From NCBI RefSeq assembly GCF_018861005.1, contig NZ_JAHKQL010000002.1, forward strand, positions 62,001-126,000: a DNA stretch of 64,000 nt, written 5' to 3'. This DNA comes from Polaribacter vadi. Its GTDB lineage: Bacteria > Bacteroidota > Bacteroidia > Flavobacteriales > Flavobacteriaceae. Below, one piece after another: positions 1 through 7,502 of this stretch. The translations under genes were made by a program, and so were the position numbers. Each line of letters opens with the position of its first letter. Position 1 is the stretch's first letter. The notes beneath the pieces were generated by a model. It ran no database searches, was not told the origin of the DNA, and worked only from the letters and a program-made list of their open reading frames with translations.

Positions 1-641
1 CCTGCAGTATCTATAATTACAACATCTGCATCTTGATTTACTGCAGATTTTAAAGTATCAAAAGCTACTGATGCTGGATCAGAACCCATTTCTTGACGAA
101 TTATTGGCACATCTGTTCTGTCTGCCCAAACTTGTAATTGATCTATGGCTGCTGCTCTAAACGTATCTGCTGCACCTAATACAACTTTTAAGCCTTGTTT
201 TTTAAATTGACTTGCTAATTTACCAATGGTTGTGGTTTTACCTACTCCATTTACACCAACAACCATTAAAACATAAGGCATTTTATTGCCTTCTTTTTTT
301 GGTATTTCTGGTATTATAAATTCGCTTTCGTTACCAATATTTGTTTCTGATAATAGACCAGCAATTTCTTCTCTAAGAATTCTATTTAGCTCGTCTGTAC
401 CTACATATTTGTCTTTGGCAACACGTTCTTCTATTCTTTCGATAATTTTTAATGTGGTATTTACACCAACATCAGAAGCTACTAAAACTTCTTCTAAATT
501 ATCTAAAACGTCATCATCTACTTTAGATTTACCTGCAACTGCTTTAGATAGTTTACCAAAAAAACTTTCTTTTGTTTTCTCTAAACCTTTGTCTAGTGTT
601 TCCTTTTTTTCTTTCGAAAAAATCTTTTTAAAAAAACTCAT
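1..641 (-). CDS. ftsY: Signal recognition particle receptor FtsY, partial (C-terminus beyond window)
   Basis: This is the SRP receptor GTPase, which docks SRP-ribosome complexes at the inner membrane together with Ffh. The start is the ATG at 639-641 and 213 codons are visible; the gene runs off the left edge. The N-terminus is a lysine-rich basic stretch (MSFFKKIFSKEKK). It is followed by the helical N domain and then the G domain, with the P-loop GVNGVGKT at about residues 129-136, DTFRAAA at 159-165 and the start of the DTAG switch motif at 211. It lacks the long acidic A domain of E. coli FtsY, as is common in Bacteroidota. It lies downstream of rpmB-rpmG-DUF4295 on the same strand. However, a terminator and a 300-base gap precede it, so it may have its own promoter. 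The SRP RNA that works with it is at 12712-12805. Confidence 0.97.
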   Translation of the reverse strand, partial: MSFFKKIFSKEKKETLDKGLEKTKESFFGKLSKAVAGKSKVDDDVLDNLEEVLVASDVGVNTTLKIIERIEERVAKDKYVGTDELNRILREEIAGLLSETNIGNESEFIIPEIPKKEGNKMPYVLMVVGVNGVGKTTTIGKLASQFKKQGLKVVLGAADTFRAAAIDQLQVWADRTDVPIIRQEMGSDPASVAFDTLKSAVNQDADVVIIDTA

Positions 642-737
642 ATTTTTGAGTTGTTAGTTTTTAGTTCTTACTATTTGGTTGTCTAAAATTGTACCAAATT
701 AAATATTTGTCAAATTGGCTGATTATCAATTAAAATG

Positions 738-850
738 GCAGACAAGTTGCGTTAGGGATTGAAGCGTTATCCTTTTTTAATAAGTAACAGCGCTAGCAGT
801 TTCTTATTAAAAAAGATTTAGCGTAAAGCCCGACCTTTAGGTAACGCCCA
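738..850. repeat. Dispersed hairpin repeat, copy R1
   Basis: This is the most divergent of three related intergenic elements in the window; the others are at 9786-9868 and 46570-46653. All three share the order ACAAGTT, GATTGAA, ATCC, a central hairpin, then AAGAT and AAAGC. Here the central stem is 13 bp, with CTTTTTTAATAAG at 772-784 pairing with CTTATTAAAAAAG at 803-815. The remaining stretch between ftsY and DUF4295 (642-945) holds only this element and the terminator at 892-924; I see no gene in it. Confidence 0.65.
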
Positions 851-891
851 TTTTAAAAAATAAGCTTTAAATGACTCAAATGTAAAGATAT

Positions 892-924
892 AAAAAAAGC
901 TACTCTCTAAAAGAAAGTAGCTTT
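892..924 (-). terminator. Rho-independent terminator after DUF4295
   Basis: A 12-bp stem with one mismatch joins 896-907 to 913-924. On the minus strand it is followed by a run of T at 892-898. It lies 22 bases after the DUF4295 stop codon and probably ends the rpmB-rpmG-DUF4295 transcript. Confidence 0.85.
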
Positions 925-945
925 AAAATATTGTTTAGTAGTTTA

Positions 946-1098
946 TTACTTTTTTGATATAAAAGCGTCTACTTTAGATGGATCCATAATTGCTTCTACA
1001 AACATATAAGCTCCTGTTTTTGGAGATTTAACCATTTTGATTGCTTTACTTAATCTTTTTGATCCTGTTTGTAACGATGCTACTGATTTTTTTGCCAT
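946..1098 (-). CDS. DUF4295 family small basic protein
   Basis: This 50-residue ORF starts with ATG at 1096-1098 and stops with TAA at 946-948. The product begins MAKKSVASLQTGSKRLSKAI and ends DAFISKK, and it is lysine-rich and basic. It matches the DUF4295 family, which I know as a Bacteroidota-restricted small protein encoded directly after rpmG. Its biochemical role is not established. The conserved position behind two ribosomal protein genes and the basic composition suggest a ribosome-associated protein, but that is inference. It is shorter than most gene-finder cut-offs and easy to miss. The terminator at 892-924 follows. Confidence 0.9.
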   Translation of the reverse strand: MAKKSVASLQTGSKRLSKAIKMVKSPKTGAYMFVEAIMDPSKVDAFISKK

Positions 1099-1150
1099 TT
1101 TGTAAATGTTTTAAATCTATGTGCTCTATTCTGAGTTCTAGACAGTTGTA

Positions 1151-1333
1151 TTATTTAATTTCTTTGTGAACAGTCATTTTCTTTAAGATAGGATTGAATT
1201 TTTTAATTTCCATTCTATCTGGAGTGTTCTTTTTGTTCTTAGTTGTAATGTATCTAGAAGTACCTGGTTTACCAGTTGCTTTGTGCTCTGTGCACTCTAA
1301 AATTACCTGAACTCTGTTTCCTTTTTTTGCCAT
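1151..1333 (-). CDS. rpmG: 50S ribosomal protein L33
   Basis: The 60-residue product begins [18 protein letters not shown] and contains the L33 signature region [20 protein letters not shown]. It is a component of the large ribosomal subunit near the E site. Only one cysteine (residue 14) is present, so this is the zinc-independent C-minus form, not the four-cysteine C-plus form. It sits 29 bases after rpmB and 52 bases before DUF4295 on the same strand, an operon order typical of Flavobacteriaceae. The ATG start gives the family's normal length. Confidence 0.97.
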   Translation of the reverse strand: MAKKGNRVQVILECTEHKATGKPGTSRYITTKNKKNTPDRMEIKKFNPILKKMTVHKEIK

Positions 1334-1362
1334 CTCTATATAAAATTTTAGTTAGCCTTAGC

Positions 1363-1602
1363 TTATTTAGTTAAAAAACCGTTAGCTCTAGCTTCTTTTA
1401 TAACTGCAGAAATTCCTTTCTTGTTAATATTTTTTAAAGCAGATGCAGATACTTTTAAAGTAATCCATTTATCTTCCTCTGGAATGTAAAAACGCTTTGT
1501 CATTAAATTAGCGTCAAACTTTCTTTTGGTTCTATTCATTGCGTGAGAAACATTGTTCCCAACCATTGCTTTTTTTCCTGTTAATTCACAAACTCTAGAC
1601 AT
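1363..1602 (-). CDS. rpmB: 50S ribosomal protein L28
   Basis: The 79-residue product starts MSRVCELTGKKAMVGNNVSH, the characteristic L28 opening, and has full family length. It binds 23S rRNA in the large subunit. It is the first gene of the rpmB-rpmG-DUF4295 cluster. A consensus Bacteroidota promoter lies 40 bases upstream of the start codon (1642-1673). No Shine-Dalgarno-like sequence is evident, as is usual in this phylum. Confidence 0.97.
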   Translation of the reverse strand: MSRVCELTGKKAMVGNNVSHAMNRTKRKFDANLMTKRFYIPEEDKWITLKVSASALKNINKKGISAVIKEARANGFLTK

Positions 1603-1641
1603 CTTCTCGACAGTTTTATAGTGTTATCTCTAAACGAGGTG

Positions 1642-1673
1642 CAAATCTACGAATAATTATATATCTGAACAAA
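1642..1673 (-). promoter_or_regulatory. Bacteroidota-type promoter of rpmB operon
   Basis: On the minus strand the sequence reads TTTG (1673-1670), 20 bases, then TAGATTTG (1649-1642). This fits the Bacteroidota sigma-A consensus TTTG-N17-23-TAnnTTTG. Transcription should begin near 1635, giving a leader of about 33 bases before the rpmB start codon. Confidence 0.75.
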
Positions 1674-1682
1674 AGAAATTTA

Positions 1683-2927
1683 CTAATTTTTTAATATTTC
1701 TTTTTGAAGCATTTGTAAGGCAGTATTTACGGTTTTATCTATAACTCTACCTCTGGGTTTTCCGAAATTAAATTCTTCTACAAAAATATCTGAATCAGTG
1801 GCCAAAGCTATAAAAACTACACCTACATTTTTGTCTGTTTTATCTGTTGTTGGTCCAGCATTTCCTGTAACAGCTATTGCATAATTGCTTTGTAATTTTT
1901 CTTTGGCACATTTTGCCATTTCTTTTGCTACTGCTGCACTTACTACTGTGTGTGTTTTTATTGTTTTTGGATTTACATCTAGTAAATTAATTTTAGTTTC
2001 TGCTGAATAAGTTATAAAGCCTCCTTTAAAATATGCTGATGAACCTGCAATTGAAACTATGGTTGATGCAATTGCACCTCCTGTCACACTTTCTGCTACT
2101 GCTATTGTTTTTCCTTTTGCTTTTAATAAATCTCCAACTGTTTTTTCTATCTCTCCATCATCACCTATACCTGTAATTATATCTGGTATTAATTGATACA
2201 ATTCTTCTATTAATTTCTGAAGGTTTTTTTCTAACAATTTTTTATCATAGCCCTTGGCTGATAATCGTAAACGAACTTTACCATAATTAGGTAAGTAAGC
2301 TAACTTTATAAATGATGGTAAATTGTTTTCGAAATCTTCAATTCTTTCTGCTAAAGAACTTTCTCCTAAACCATAAGTCAATATTGTTTTATGAATAATA
2401 AAAGGTAATTTAAATTGTTTTTGAATTTTAGATAAAACTTCAAACTCCATTAAACCTTTCATTTCATTAGGTACACCTGGCAAAGACACAAAAACGGTTT
2501 CATTTTCGTAAAACCACATTCCTGGTGCTGTACCTAAATTATTTTTTAGAACAGTTGCTTTTGTTGGCACCAAACCTTGTAAGCGATTTAATTCTCCAAA
2601 AGGAATATTATATTTTTGGAACAAAGCTTTTACATGATCTACTACCTCTAAATTTAATTCTAAGGTATCATTAAAATATTCTGCAATGGTGTATTTTGTA
2701 ATATCGTCTTTTGTTGGTCCTAAACCTCCAGTAATAATTACTATATCTACTCTTGATTGTGCTTCTTTTAAAGCATTTAAAATATGTTGTTTATCATCTT
2801 GAATTGATGATATTTGGTATACAGAAACACCAATTTTATTTAATTCAGTACCTATCCATTGTGAGTTTGTATCTACAATCTGGCCGATTAAAATCTCGTC
2901 TCCTATTGTAATAATTTCTGCTGTCAT
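1683..2927 (-). CDS. cinA: CinA family protein (nicotinamide-nucleotide amidohydrolase / ADP-ribose pyrophosphatase-like)
   Basis: This 414-residue protein has the two-domain CinA layout. The N-terminal molybdopterin-binding-like (COG1058) domain carries GGLGPTKDD at residues 67-75. The C-terminal PncC domain carries AESVTGG at 278-284. PncC domains hydrolyse NMN to nicotinate mononucleotide in pyridine nucleotide recycling; the COG1058 domain has pyrophosphatase activity in characterised members. Length is normal for full-size CinA. It is encoded upstream of rpmB on the same strand, 80 bases away, but rpmB has its own promoter. The annotation as competence-induced is historical, and nothing here suggests competence regulation. 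Confidence 0.93.
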   Translation of the reverse strand: MTAEIITIGDEILIGQIVDTNSQWIGTELNKIGVSVYQISSIQDDKQHILNALKEAQSRVDIVIITGGLGPTKDDITKYTIAEYFNDTLELNLEVVDHVKALFQKYNIPFGELNRLQGLVPTKATVLKNNLGTAPGMWFYENETVFVSLPGVPNEMKGLMEFEVLSKIQKQFKLPFIIHKTILTYGLGESSLAERIEDFENNLPSFIKLAYLPNYGKVRLRLSAKGYDKKLLEKNLQKLIEELYQLIPDIITGIGDDGEIEKTVGDLLKAKGKTIAVAESVTGGAIASTIVSIAGSSAYFKGGFITYSAETKINLLDVNPKTIKTHTVVSAAVAKEMAKCAKEKLQSNYAIAVTGNAGPTTDKTDKNVGVVFIALATDSDIFVEEFNFGKPRGRVIDKTVNTALQMLQKEILKN

Positions 2928-2961
2928 ATAATAAGTTACAAAGTTGTAAAGTTTTATGATT

Positions 2962-3297
2962 TTATATTTTTACTTCTAGTTCTTCTTCGTTTTTTCCTAT
3001 TTGATCTATTAAAATATCATTTTTAGGTTTTTTATGTTCCCAAGTTTTTTCTAAGTATTTATATAGTAAATAACATGCTAAAAGACCAAATGGCATTGCA
3101 ACTAACCCTAAAACATAATCGTTTATAGTATTAAAAAAACTTTCTATTATTAGCAGTAAAACTGTAGCAGAAACTATACTTACAGCGTAATACACTACAA
3201 TTCCTAAAATAGCAAAACCCCACTGACTTTTATGATATTCTTCTGCTAATTTGTAAAACTTTTTTCCAAGCCAATAAGTTAATATTAATCCTAACAT
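2962..3297 (-). CDS. Small membrane protein, paralogue of the next gene
   Basis: I do not recognise a named family. The 111-residue product has hydrophobic segments at about residues 1-10, 26-52 and 62-80, and a charged cytoplasmic-looking tail ending [15 protein letters not shown]. It resembles the product of 3339-3659 in two places: a shared FY-(K/R)-LAE-xxxK-xxW-LGI pattern in the first third, and an ID(Q/K)IGK tail. The two genes therefore look like a tandem duplication. It starts with ATG, 41 bases after its neighbour, and cinA follows 34 bases later, so all three may be co-transcribed. Confidence 0.7.
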   Translation of the reverse strand: MLGLILTYWLGKKFYKLAEEYHKSQWGFAILGIVVYYAVSIVSATVLLLIIESFFNTINDYVLGLVAMPFGLLACYLLYKYLEKTWEHKKPKNDILIDQIGKNEEELEVKI

Positions 3298-3338
3298 ATT
3301 TTTTTATTTTAAATTTTGAGAATTGTTTCTAACTCAAC

Positions 3339-3659
3339 TTAATCTTTACCAATTTTATCAACTTCATTTTTCAGTTTCTTTTTTTTACTCCAAATAAAAT
3401 TTAAAGTTTTGAATAAAATAACAGTAAAAACAAAACCTGCGATAGACGATTTAAAAGATAAATTGGTAATTTCAAACTCATTTATAGTTGTTTCTGTAAA
3501 AAATCTAACGTATAATAAATATAAAATACTACCAAAGAAAAATGAAATAATTCCTAAAAAACCACATAGCCATTTATATTTATTATGGTTCTCTGCAAGT
3601 CTATAGAAATAAAAACCTACATAAAATAAAAAAATATAACTAAGAAGTTTTATTGCCAA
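3339..3659 (-). CDS. Small membrane protein (tandem paralogue), TTG start
   Basis: The 106-residue product has three or so hydrophobic segments (about residues 3-18, 30-52 and 68-88) and a lysine-rich tail ending VDKIGKD. No methionine codon occurs anywhere inside the frame, so the only plausible start is the TTG at 3657-3659. It lies two bases after the stop of the upstream fumarylacetoacetate-hydrolase-family gene, which suggests translational coupling. It shares an FY-RLAE-xxxKYKWL motif and the IGK tail with the next gene downstream. The function is unknown. Confidence 0.65.
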   Translation of the reverse strand: MAIKLLSYIFLFYVGFYFYRLAENHNKYKWLCGFLGIISFFFGSILYLLYVRFFTETTINEFEITNLSFKSSIAGFVFTVILFKTLNFIWSKKKKLKNEVDKIGKD

Positions 3660-3661
3660 TT

Positions 3662-4270
3662 TTACTTTACTCTAATGTTAAAAGCTTCTTTACCTTCTAT
3701 TACACCTTTTAAAGTGTCGTTTTCTACAACTTTACCTACTCCTGCTGGAGTTCCTGTAAAAATGATATCTCCTTTTTTTAGAGTAAAATATTGAGAAACA
3801 TAAGCAATTAATTCGTCTGTTTTCCACAACATTGCATTAGTATTTCCATCTTGTACAATTTCATTATTCTTATACAATTGGAATTTTAAATTTTCTATAT
3901 CGAATTCTTCTTTTGGATAAAATTCACCTACAACTGCACTACCATCAAAAGCTTTTGCTTTTTCCCAAGGCAAACCTTTTTCTTTACATTTAGCCTGTAC
4001 ATCTCTTGCAGTTAAATCAATTCCTAATCCGATTTCATCATAATATTTATGGGCAAACTTAGTATCTATGTGTTTACCAACTTTATTTATTTTGACTAAA
4101 ACCTCAACTTCATAATGAACATCATCAGAAAAAGGAGGAATAAAAAACGGATTTTTTCTTGGTAAAATTGCAGAATCTGGTTTTAAAAAAACTACCGGAT
4201 TTTCTGGTCTTTCGTTTGCTAATTCTTCTATGTGCTTTGCGTAATTGCGCCCAATACAGATTATTTTCAT
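3662..4270 (-). CDS. Fumarylacetoacetate hydrolase family protein
   Basis: The 202-residue product matches the short FAH/YcgM-type fold, a divalent-metal enzyme family that includes acylpyruvases and oxaloacetate decarboxylases. Visible motifs are IGRNYAKH near the N-terminus, the YEVEVLVKI metal-ligand region, DLTARDVQ, and KGDIIFTGTPAGVG near the C-terminus. I place the start at the ATG at 4268-4270 (MKIICIGRNY). A start nine codons further upstream exists in frame, but it lies inside a palindromic repeat and is not part of the family. The substrate cannot be told from sequence. The gene sits between purU and two small membrane protein genes on the same strand. Confidence 0.88.
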   Translation of the reverse strand: MKIICIGRNYAKHIEELANERPENPVVFLKPDSAILPRKNPFFIPPFSDDVHYEVEVLVKINKVGKHIDTKFAHKYYDEIGLGIDLTARDVQAKCKEKGLPWEKAKAFDGSAVVGEFYPKEEFDIENLKFQLYKNNEIVQDGNTNAMLWKTDELIAYVSQYFTLKKGDIIFTGTPAGVGKVVENDTLKGVIEGKEAFNIRVK

Positions 4271-4276
4271 AACAAA

Positions 4277-4310
4277 AGCCCATCCTAGCCTTCCCAAAGG
4301 GAAGGAACTC
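4277..4310 (+). repeat. Palindromic repeat, copy P1
   Basis: The sequence reads GCCCATCCTAGCCTTCCC, then AAAGGGAAGGAACTC. The core CCTTCCC-AAA-GGGAAGG is a hairpin. Related copies occur at 9617-9651 and, inverted, at 9901-9934. In the same 117-base gap between purU and this point, a weaker TTCCCTTTAGGGGAA palindrome occurs around 4360-4376. The element sits just upstream of the FAH-family start codon. Confidence 0.6.
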
Positions 4311-4387
4311 CAATCTGGGTGGAATTTGAGTTTTTACATTACTATTACTTTTTACTTTCTTCCCTTTAGGGGAATTAAAAGGTGCTT

Positions 4388-5257
4388 TTACTCTCCTGCT
4401 TCTGGAAAAACAATTGCTCTATTTCCAGACACAATTATTTGATTGTTTAAATGACATTTAACTGCTCTTGCTAAAACTAATTTCTCAATATCTGCACCAA
4501 TTCTTTTTAAAGTCTGAGTAGTACTTTCGTGAGTTACTGGTTTTACATCTTGCTCAATTATTGGCCCTTCATCTAAATCTTCTGTAGCATAATGTGCTGT
4601 TGCTCCAATTAACTTCACTCCTCTTTCATAAGCTCTTTTGTATGGATTTGCTCCTTGAAAAGCTGGTAAAAAAGAATGATGAATATTAATGATTCTATCT
4701 TTATAATAATTGATAAAATCTGATGATAAAATTTGCATATATCTAGCCATAACAACTAAATCAATTTCATTAGAGTCTAACAATTGCTTTACTTGTTCTT
4801 CTTGATCTAATTTGGTTTCTTTAGTAACAGGTAAATGATAAAAAGGCACATTAAACATTTCTGCTATATGTCTTAATTTATTGTGATTACTAATAATCAT
4901 TTTTACATTACAATTTAAACTGCCTTCTTTATAACGCTCTAATAAATCGTATAAATTATGACTTGTATGTGAAACCATAATTGCCACATTCTGCTTTTCA
5001 TCACCATAATTTACAGACCAATTAAATTGTAAAGGTTCTACTAATTCTAAAAAACTATTTTCTAATTCTACTTTAGAGATATTTGTACCCTCAGCATTTA
5101 AACGAATACGCATAAAATACATATCTTCTACTGAATTTACATATTGCTGACAACTTAAAATATTGAATCCTTTTTCATAAAAAAAACTGGTAATTTTTGC
5201 CACCAATCCTTTTTGATCTGGACATTTTATTAAAAAAGTTACTATTTGTGATTTCAT
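4388..5257 (-). CDS. purU: Formyltetrahydrofolate deformylase
   Basis: PurU hydrolyses 10-formyl-THF to formate and THF, balancing the one-carbon pool and feeding formate to purine synthesis. The 289-residue product has an N-terminal ACT domain (about residues 5-85, with CPDQKGLVAKIT) and a C-terminal formyltransferase domain (about 90-289). The latter carries NIHHSFLPAF and, downstream, GATAHYATEDLDEGPII, which supply the Asn-His-Asp catalytic set of the formyltransferase family. Length is normal. The start is ATG. Confidence 0.95.
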   Translation of the reverse strand: MKSQIVTFLIKCPDQKGLVAKITSFFYEKGFNILSCQQYVNSVEDMYFMRIRLNAEGTNISKVELENSFLELVEPLQFNWSVNYGDEKQNVAIMVSHTSHNLYDLLERYKEGSLNCNVKMIISNHNKLRHIAEMFNVPFYHLPVTKETKLDQEEQVKQLLDSNEIDLVVMARYMQILSSDFINYYKDRIINIHHSFLPAFQGANPYKRAYERGVKLIGATAHYATEDLDEGPIIEQDVKPVTHESTTQTLKRIGADIEKLVLARAVKCHLNNQIIVSGNRAIVFPEAGE

Positions 5258-5351
5258 TATTTTTTATTTAGTGGTTAGTTAATGGTTAATAGTTGTTGGA
5301 ATTATAACTATAATGACTAAAACCCAACAACTAAAAACAAATAACTAAAAT

Positions 5352-6191
5352 CTATGGTATCCATTTTTTAGGGAAATTTGGTTTTCTTTTTTCAAGAAAA
5401 GCATCTCTACCTTCTTTTGCTTCGTCTGTCATATAAGCTAAACGTGTGGCTTCACCTGCAAAAACTTGCTGGCCAACCATTCCATCATCTGTTAAATTCA
5501 TTGCAAATTTTAGCATTTTTATAGAAGTCGGACTTTTTTCTAAAATCTCTTGTGCCCACTCATAAGCTGTACTTTCTAATTCTTCATGAGGAATTACAGC
5601 ATTTACCATTCCCATTTCATACGCTTCTTGGGCAGAATAATTTCTACCTAAAAAGAAGATTTCTCTTGCTTTTTTCTGACCTACCATTTTTGCCAAATAT
5701 GCAGATCCATAACCACCATCAAAAGAAGTTACATCTGCATCTGTTTGTTTAAAAATTGCATGTTCTTTAGATGCTAGAGTTAAATCGCAAACCACATGTA
5801 AACTATGGCCACCACCAACTGCCCAACCTGGAACAACAGCAATAACTGCTTTTGGCATAAATCTGATTAATCTTTGAACTTCTAAAATATTTAATCTGTG
5901 ATAACCATCATCACCCACATAACCTTGATGGCCTCTTGCTTTTTGATCGCCTCCAGAACAAAAAGAATACACACCATCTTTTGTACTTGGTCCTTCTGCA
6001 GAAAGTAAAACTACACCAATAGAAGTGTCTTCGCCTGCATCATAAAAAGCATCATACAATTCTTTTGTAGTTTTTGGTCTAAAAGCATTTCTAACATTTG
6101 GTCTGTTAAATGCTATTCTTGCTACCCCATTGCATTTCTTATAAGTTATATCTTCGTAAACTTTGGCAGTTTCCCATTCAGGTTGTATCAT
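5352..6191 (-). CDS. menB: 1,4-dihydroxy-2-naphthoyl-CoA synthase
   Basis: MenB closes the second ring of the menaquinone head group from o-succinylbenzoyl-CoA. The crotonase-fold product carries FCSGGDQKARG, GWAVGGGHSLH and TSFDGGYGSAYLAK, all MenB hallmarks. I start it at the ATG at 6189-6191 (MIQPEWETAKVYEDI), giving 279 residues, the usual length. An upstream in-frame ATG at 6251 would add 20 residues with no family support, and only 8 bases would separate it from the divergent esterase-like gene. menD lies nearby at 7958-9685, so two menaquinone genes are clustered here. Confidence 0.95.
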   Translation of the reverse strand: MIQPEWETAKVYEDITYKKCNGVARIAFNRPNVRNAFRPKTTKELYDAFYDAGEDTSIGVVLLSAEGPSTKDGVYSFCSGGDQKARGHQGYVGDDGYHRLNILEVQRLIRFMPKAVIAVVPGWAVGGGHSLHVVCDLTLASKEHAIFKQTDADVTSFDGGYGSAYLAKMVGQKKAREIFFLGRNYSAQEAYEMGMVNAVIPHEELESTAYEWAQEILEKSPTSIKMLKFAMNLTDDGMVGQQVFAGEATRLAYMTDEAKEGRDAFLEKRKPNFPKKWIP

Positions 6192-6259
6192 ATTTTTGTA
6201 TTTTGTACGTTCTTTAAGAGAACAAAAATCATCATCAGCAAAAATAAACATTCTAACTT

Positions 6260-7417
6260 ATGATTAAGAAAACACTCACATTATTATTTATTCTTTTTTC
6301 TTTTGTCGGTTTTTCTCAAAAAACAATTGTTACAGCATTAGAATCTGATATTTTAGAAACGACAAGAGATATAAAGATTTATTTGCCTGAAGGCTATGAA
6401 AGAGACAGCATAAAAAATTATCCTTTAACCATAGTTTTAGATGAGGAATATATGTTTGATTCTTATGTTGGTAGTTCAATTTTATTTGCAAAAAGAGATA
6501 AAGCACCAAAACAAATTGTTGTTGGTATTTCTATGGAAGAAACCAAACAAGAAGACATTTCTTTTAATAGATCTAATGGAACTTTTACAACTACAGCTCG
6601 TTATTTTTATGATTTTATTAGAGATGAAGTCATTTTTCATATGGAGAGTAATTACAGAACATCACCTTATATTTCTTTAATTGGGCAAGGTTATTCTGCA
6701 AATATGGTTTCTCATTTTCTAAAAGAAAACACTGCTTTTATCAACTCTTTTATTTGTATAAATCCTAATTTTTCTGATTTTATAATTGGCGAATTACAAA
6801 CCTATAATTTACCAAAATTCGCAAAAGAAGACAATACATTTTATTTTTACACTAATAATTCTGATTCTTTTTCTAAAAGCAAATCAGATAAAATTGGTAA
6901 AGTTCAGCAAGCATTGTCTGAGTTAGAAATTAAAAATTTTAATGTAATAAATGATGTAATTACAACTGCTAGTACTGTTTCTGCAATTCACGAAGCAATA
7001 CCTAGAGCAATGACTAAAATGTTTGAAGTATATTCTGCAATATCGAAAGAAGAATATGATGAAAAAATTAAAGACTTAGCACCTAAAGACGCTATTTACT
7101 ATTTAGAAAATAAATATTTAGAAATTGAATTTTTATTCGGAACGAATTTAGGTATTAGAGAAAGAGATATTTATGCAATTGAAAACATTATCATTGAAAA
7201 AGAAGATGGAAAAAGATTAAGAGATTTTGGTGATATGATTCTAAAGATATTTCCAACTTCACCTTTAGGTGAATATTATATTGGTCGTTATTACGAGTCT
7301 GCAAAAATGACTAAAAAAGCATTAAAATATTACAAAATTGGCTATGGAAAAATGGATCCTGCAGACCCAAATTCTGATGCTTATTATGAAAATATTTTAA
7401 GATTAGGTGGGCAGTAA
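6260..7417 (+). CDS. Secreted esterase D-fold protein lacking the catalytic serine
   Basis: The 385-residue product has a Sec signal peptide (about residues 1-20, ending GFSQ) and matches the putative esterase (PF00756, IroE/Fes-like) fold. Supporting motifs are IKIYLPEGYERDSIKNYPLTIV and the block around residues 112-160. The usual nucleophile elbow G-H-S-x-G reads G-Q-G-Y-S at 142-146, so the serine is replaced by Gly144, and I see no His in the usual HxSV position. A C-terminal segment (about 300-385) looks TPR-like. It is probably a periplasmic or outer-membrane-associated binding protein rather than an active esterase. It is divergent from menB. Confidence 0.8.
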   Translation: MIKKTLTLLFILFSFVGFSQKTIVTALESDILETTRDIKIYLPEGYERDSIKNYPLTIVLDEEYMFDSYVGSSILFAKRDKAPKQIVVGISMEETKQEDISFNRSNGTFTTTARYFYDFIRDEVIFHMESNYRTSPYISLIGQGYSANMVSHFLKENTAFINSFICINPNFSDFIIGELQTYNLPKFAKEDNTFYFYTNNSDSFSKSKSDKIGKVQQALSELEIKNFNVINDVITTASTVSAIHEAIPRAMTKMFEVYSAISKEEYDEKIKDLAPKDAIYYLENKYLEIEFLFGTNLGIRERDIYAIENIIIEKEDGKRLRDFGDMILKIFPTSPLGEYYIGRYYESAKMTKKALKYYKIGYGKMDPADPNSDAYYENILRLGGQ

Positions 7418-7444
7418 TTTTAGTTAATAGTGTTTTAGTATGCT

Positions 7445-7485
7445 GTTGGCAGTAATAATTTTATTCAATAATGATGACTGCCAAC
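7445..7485. terminator. Inverted repeat between convergent genes
   Basis: GTTGGCAGT at 7445-7453 pairs with ACTGCCAAC at 7477-7485 across a 23-base loop. It lies between the convergent esterase-like gene and the S1-domain gene. No good T-run follows on either strand, so terminator function is tentative. Confidence 0.35.
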
Positions 7486-7502
7486 TTTAGGCTGTATACT
7501 AC

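Noticed and set aside
286..657. Plus-strand 123-residue reading frame
   Set aside because: It is antisense to ftsY; the minus strand encodes a clear FtsY with P-loop and DTFR motifs.
5258..5351. Repeated TTAGTTGTT/AACAACTAA stretch between menB and purU taken as a regulatory element
   Set aside because: It is low-complexity AT-rich sequence of a kind seen in many gaps here, with no consistent stem or neighbour relationship.
6192..6251. Longer menB beginning at the ATG at 6251
   Set aside because: The extra 20 residues have no family similarity; the MIQPEWETAKVYEDI start is the usual MenB N-terminus.
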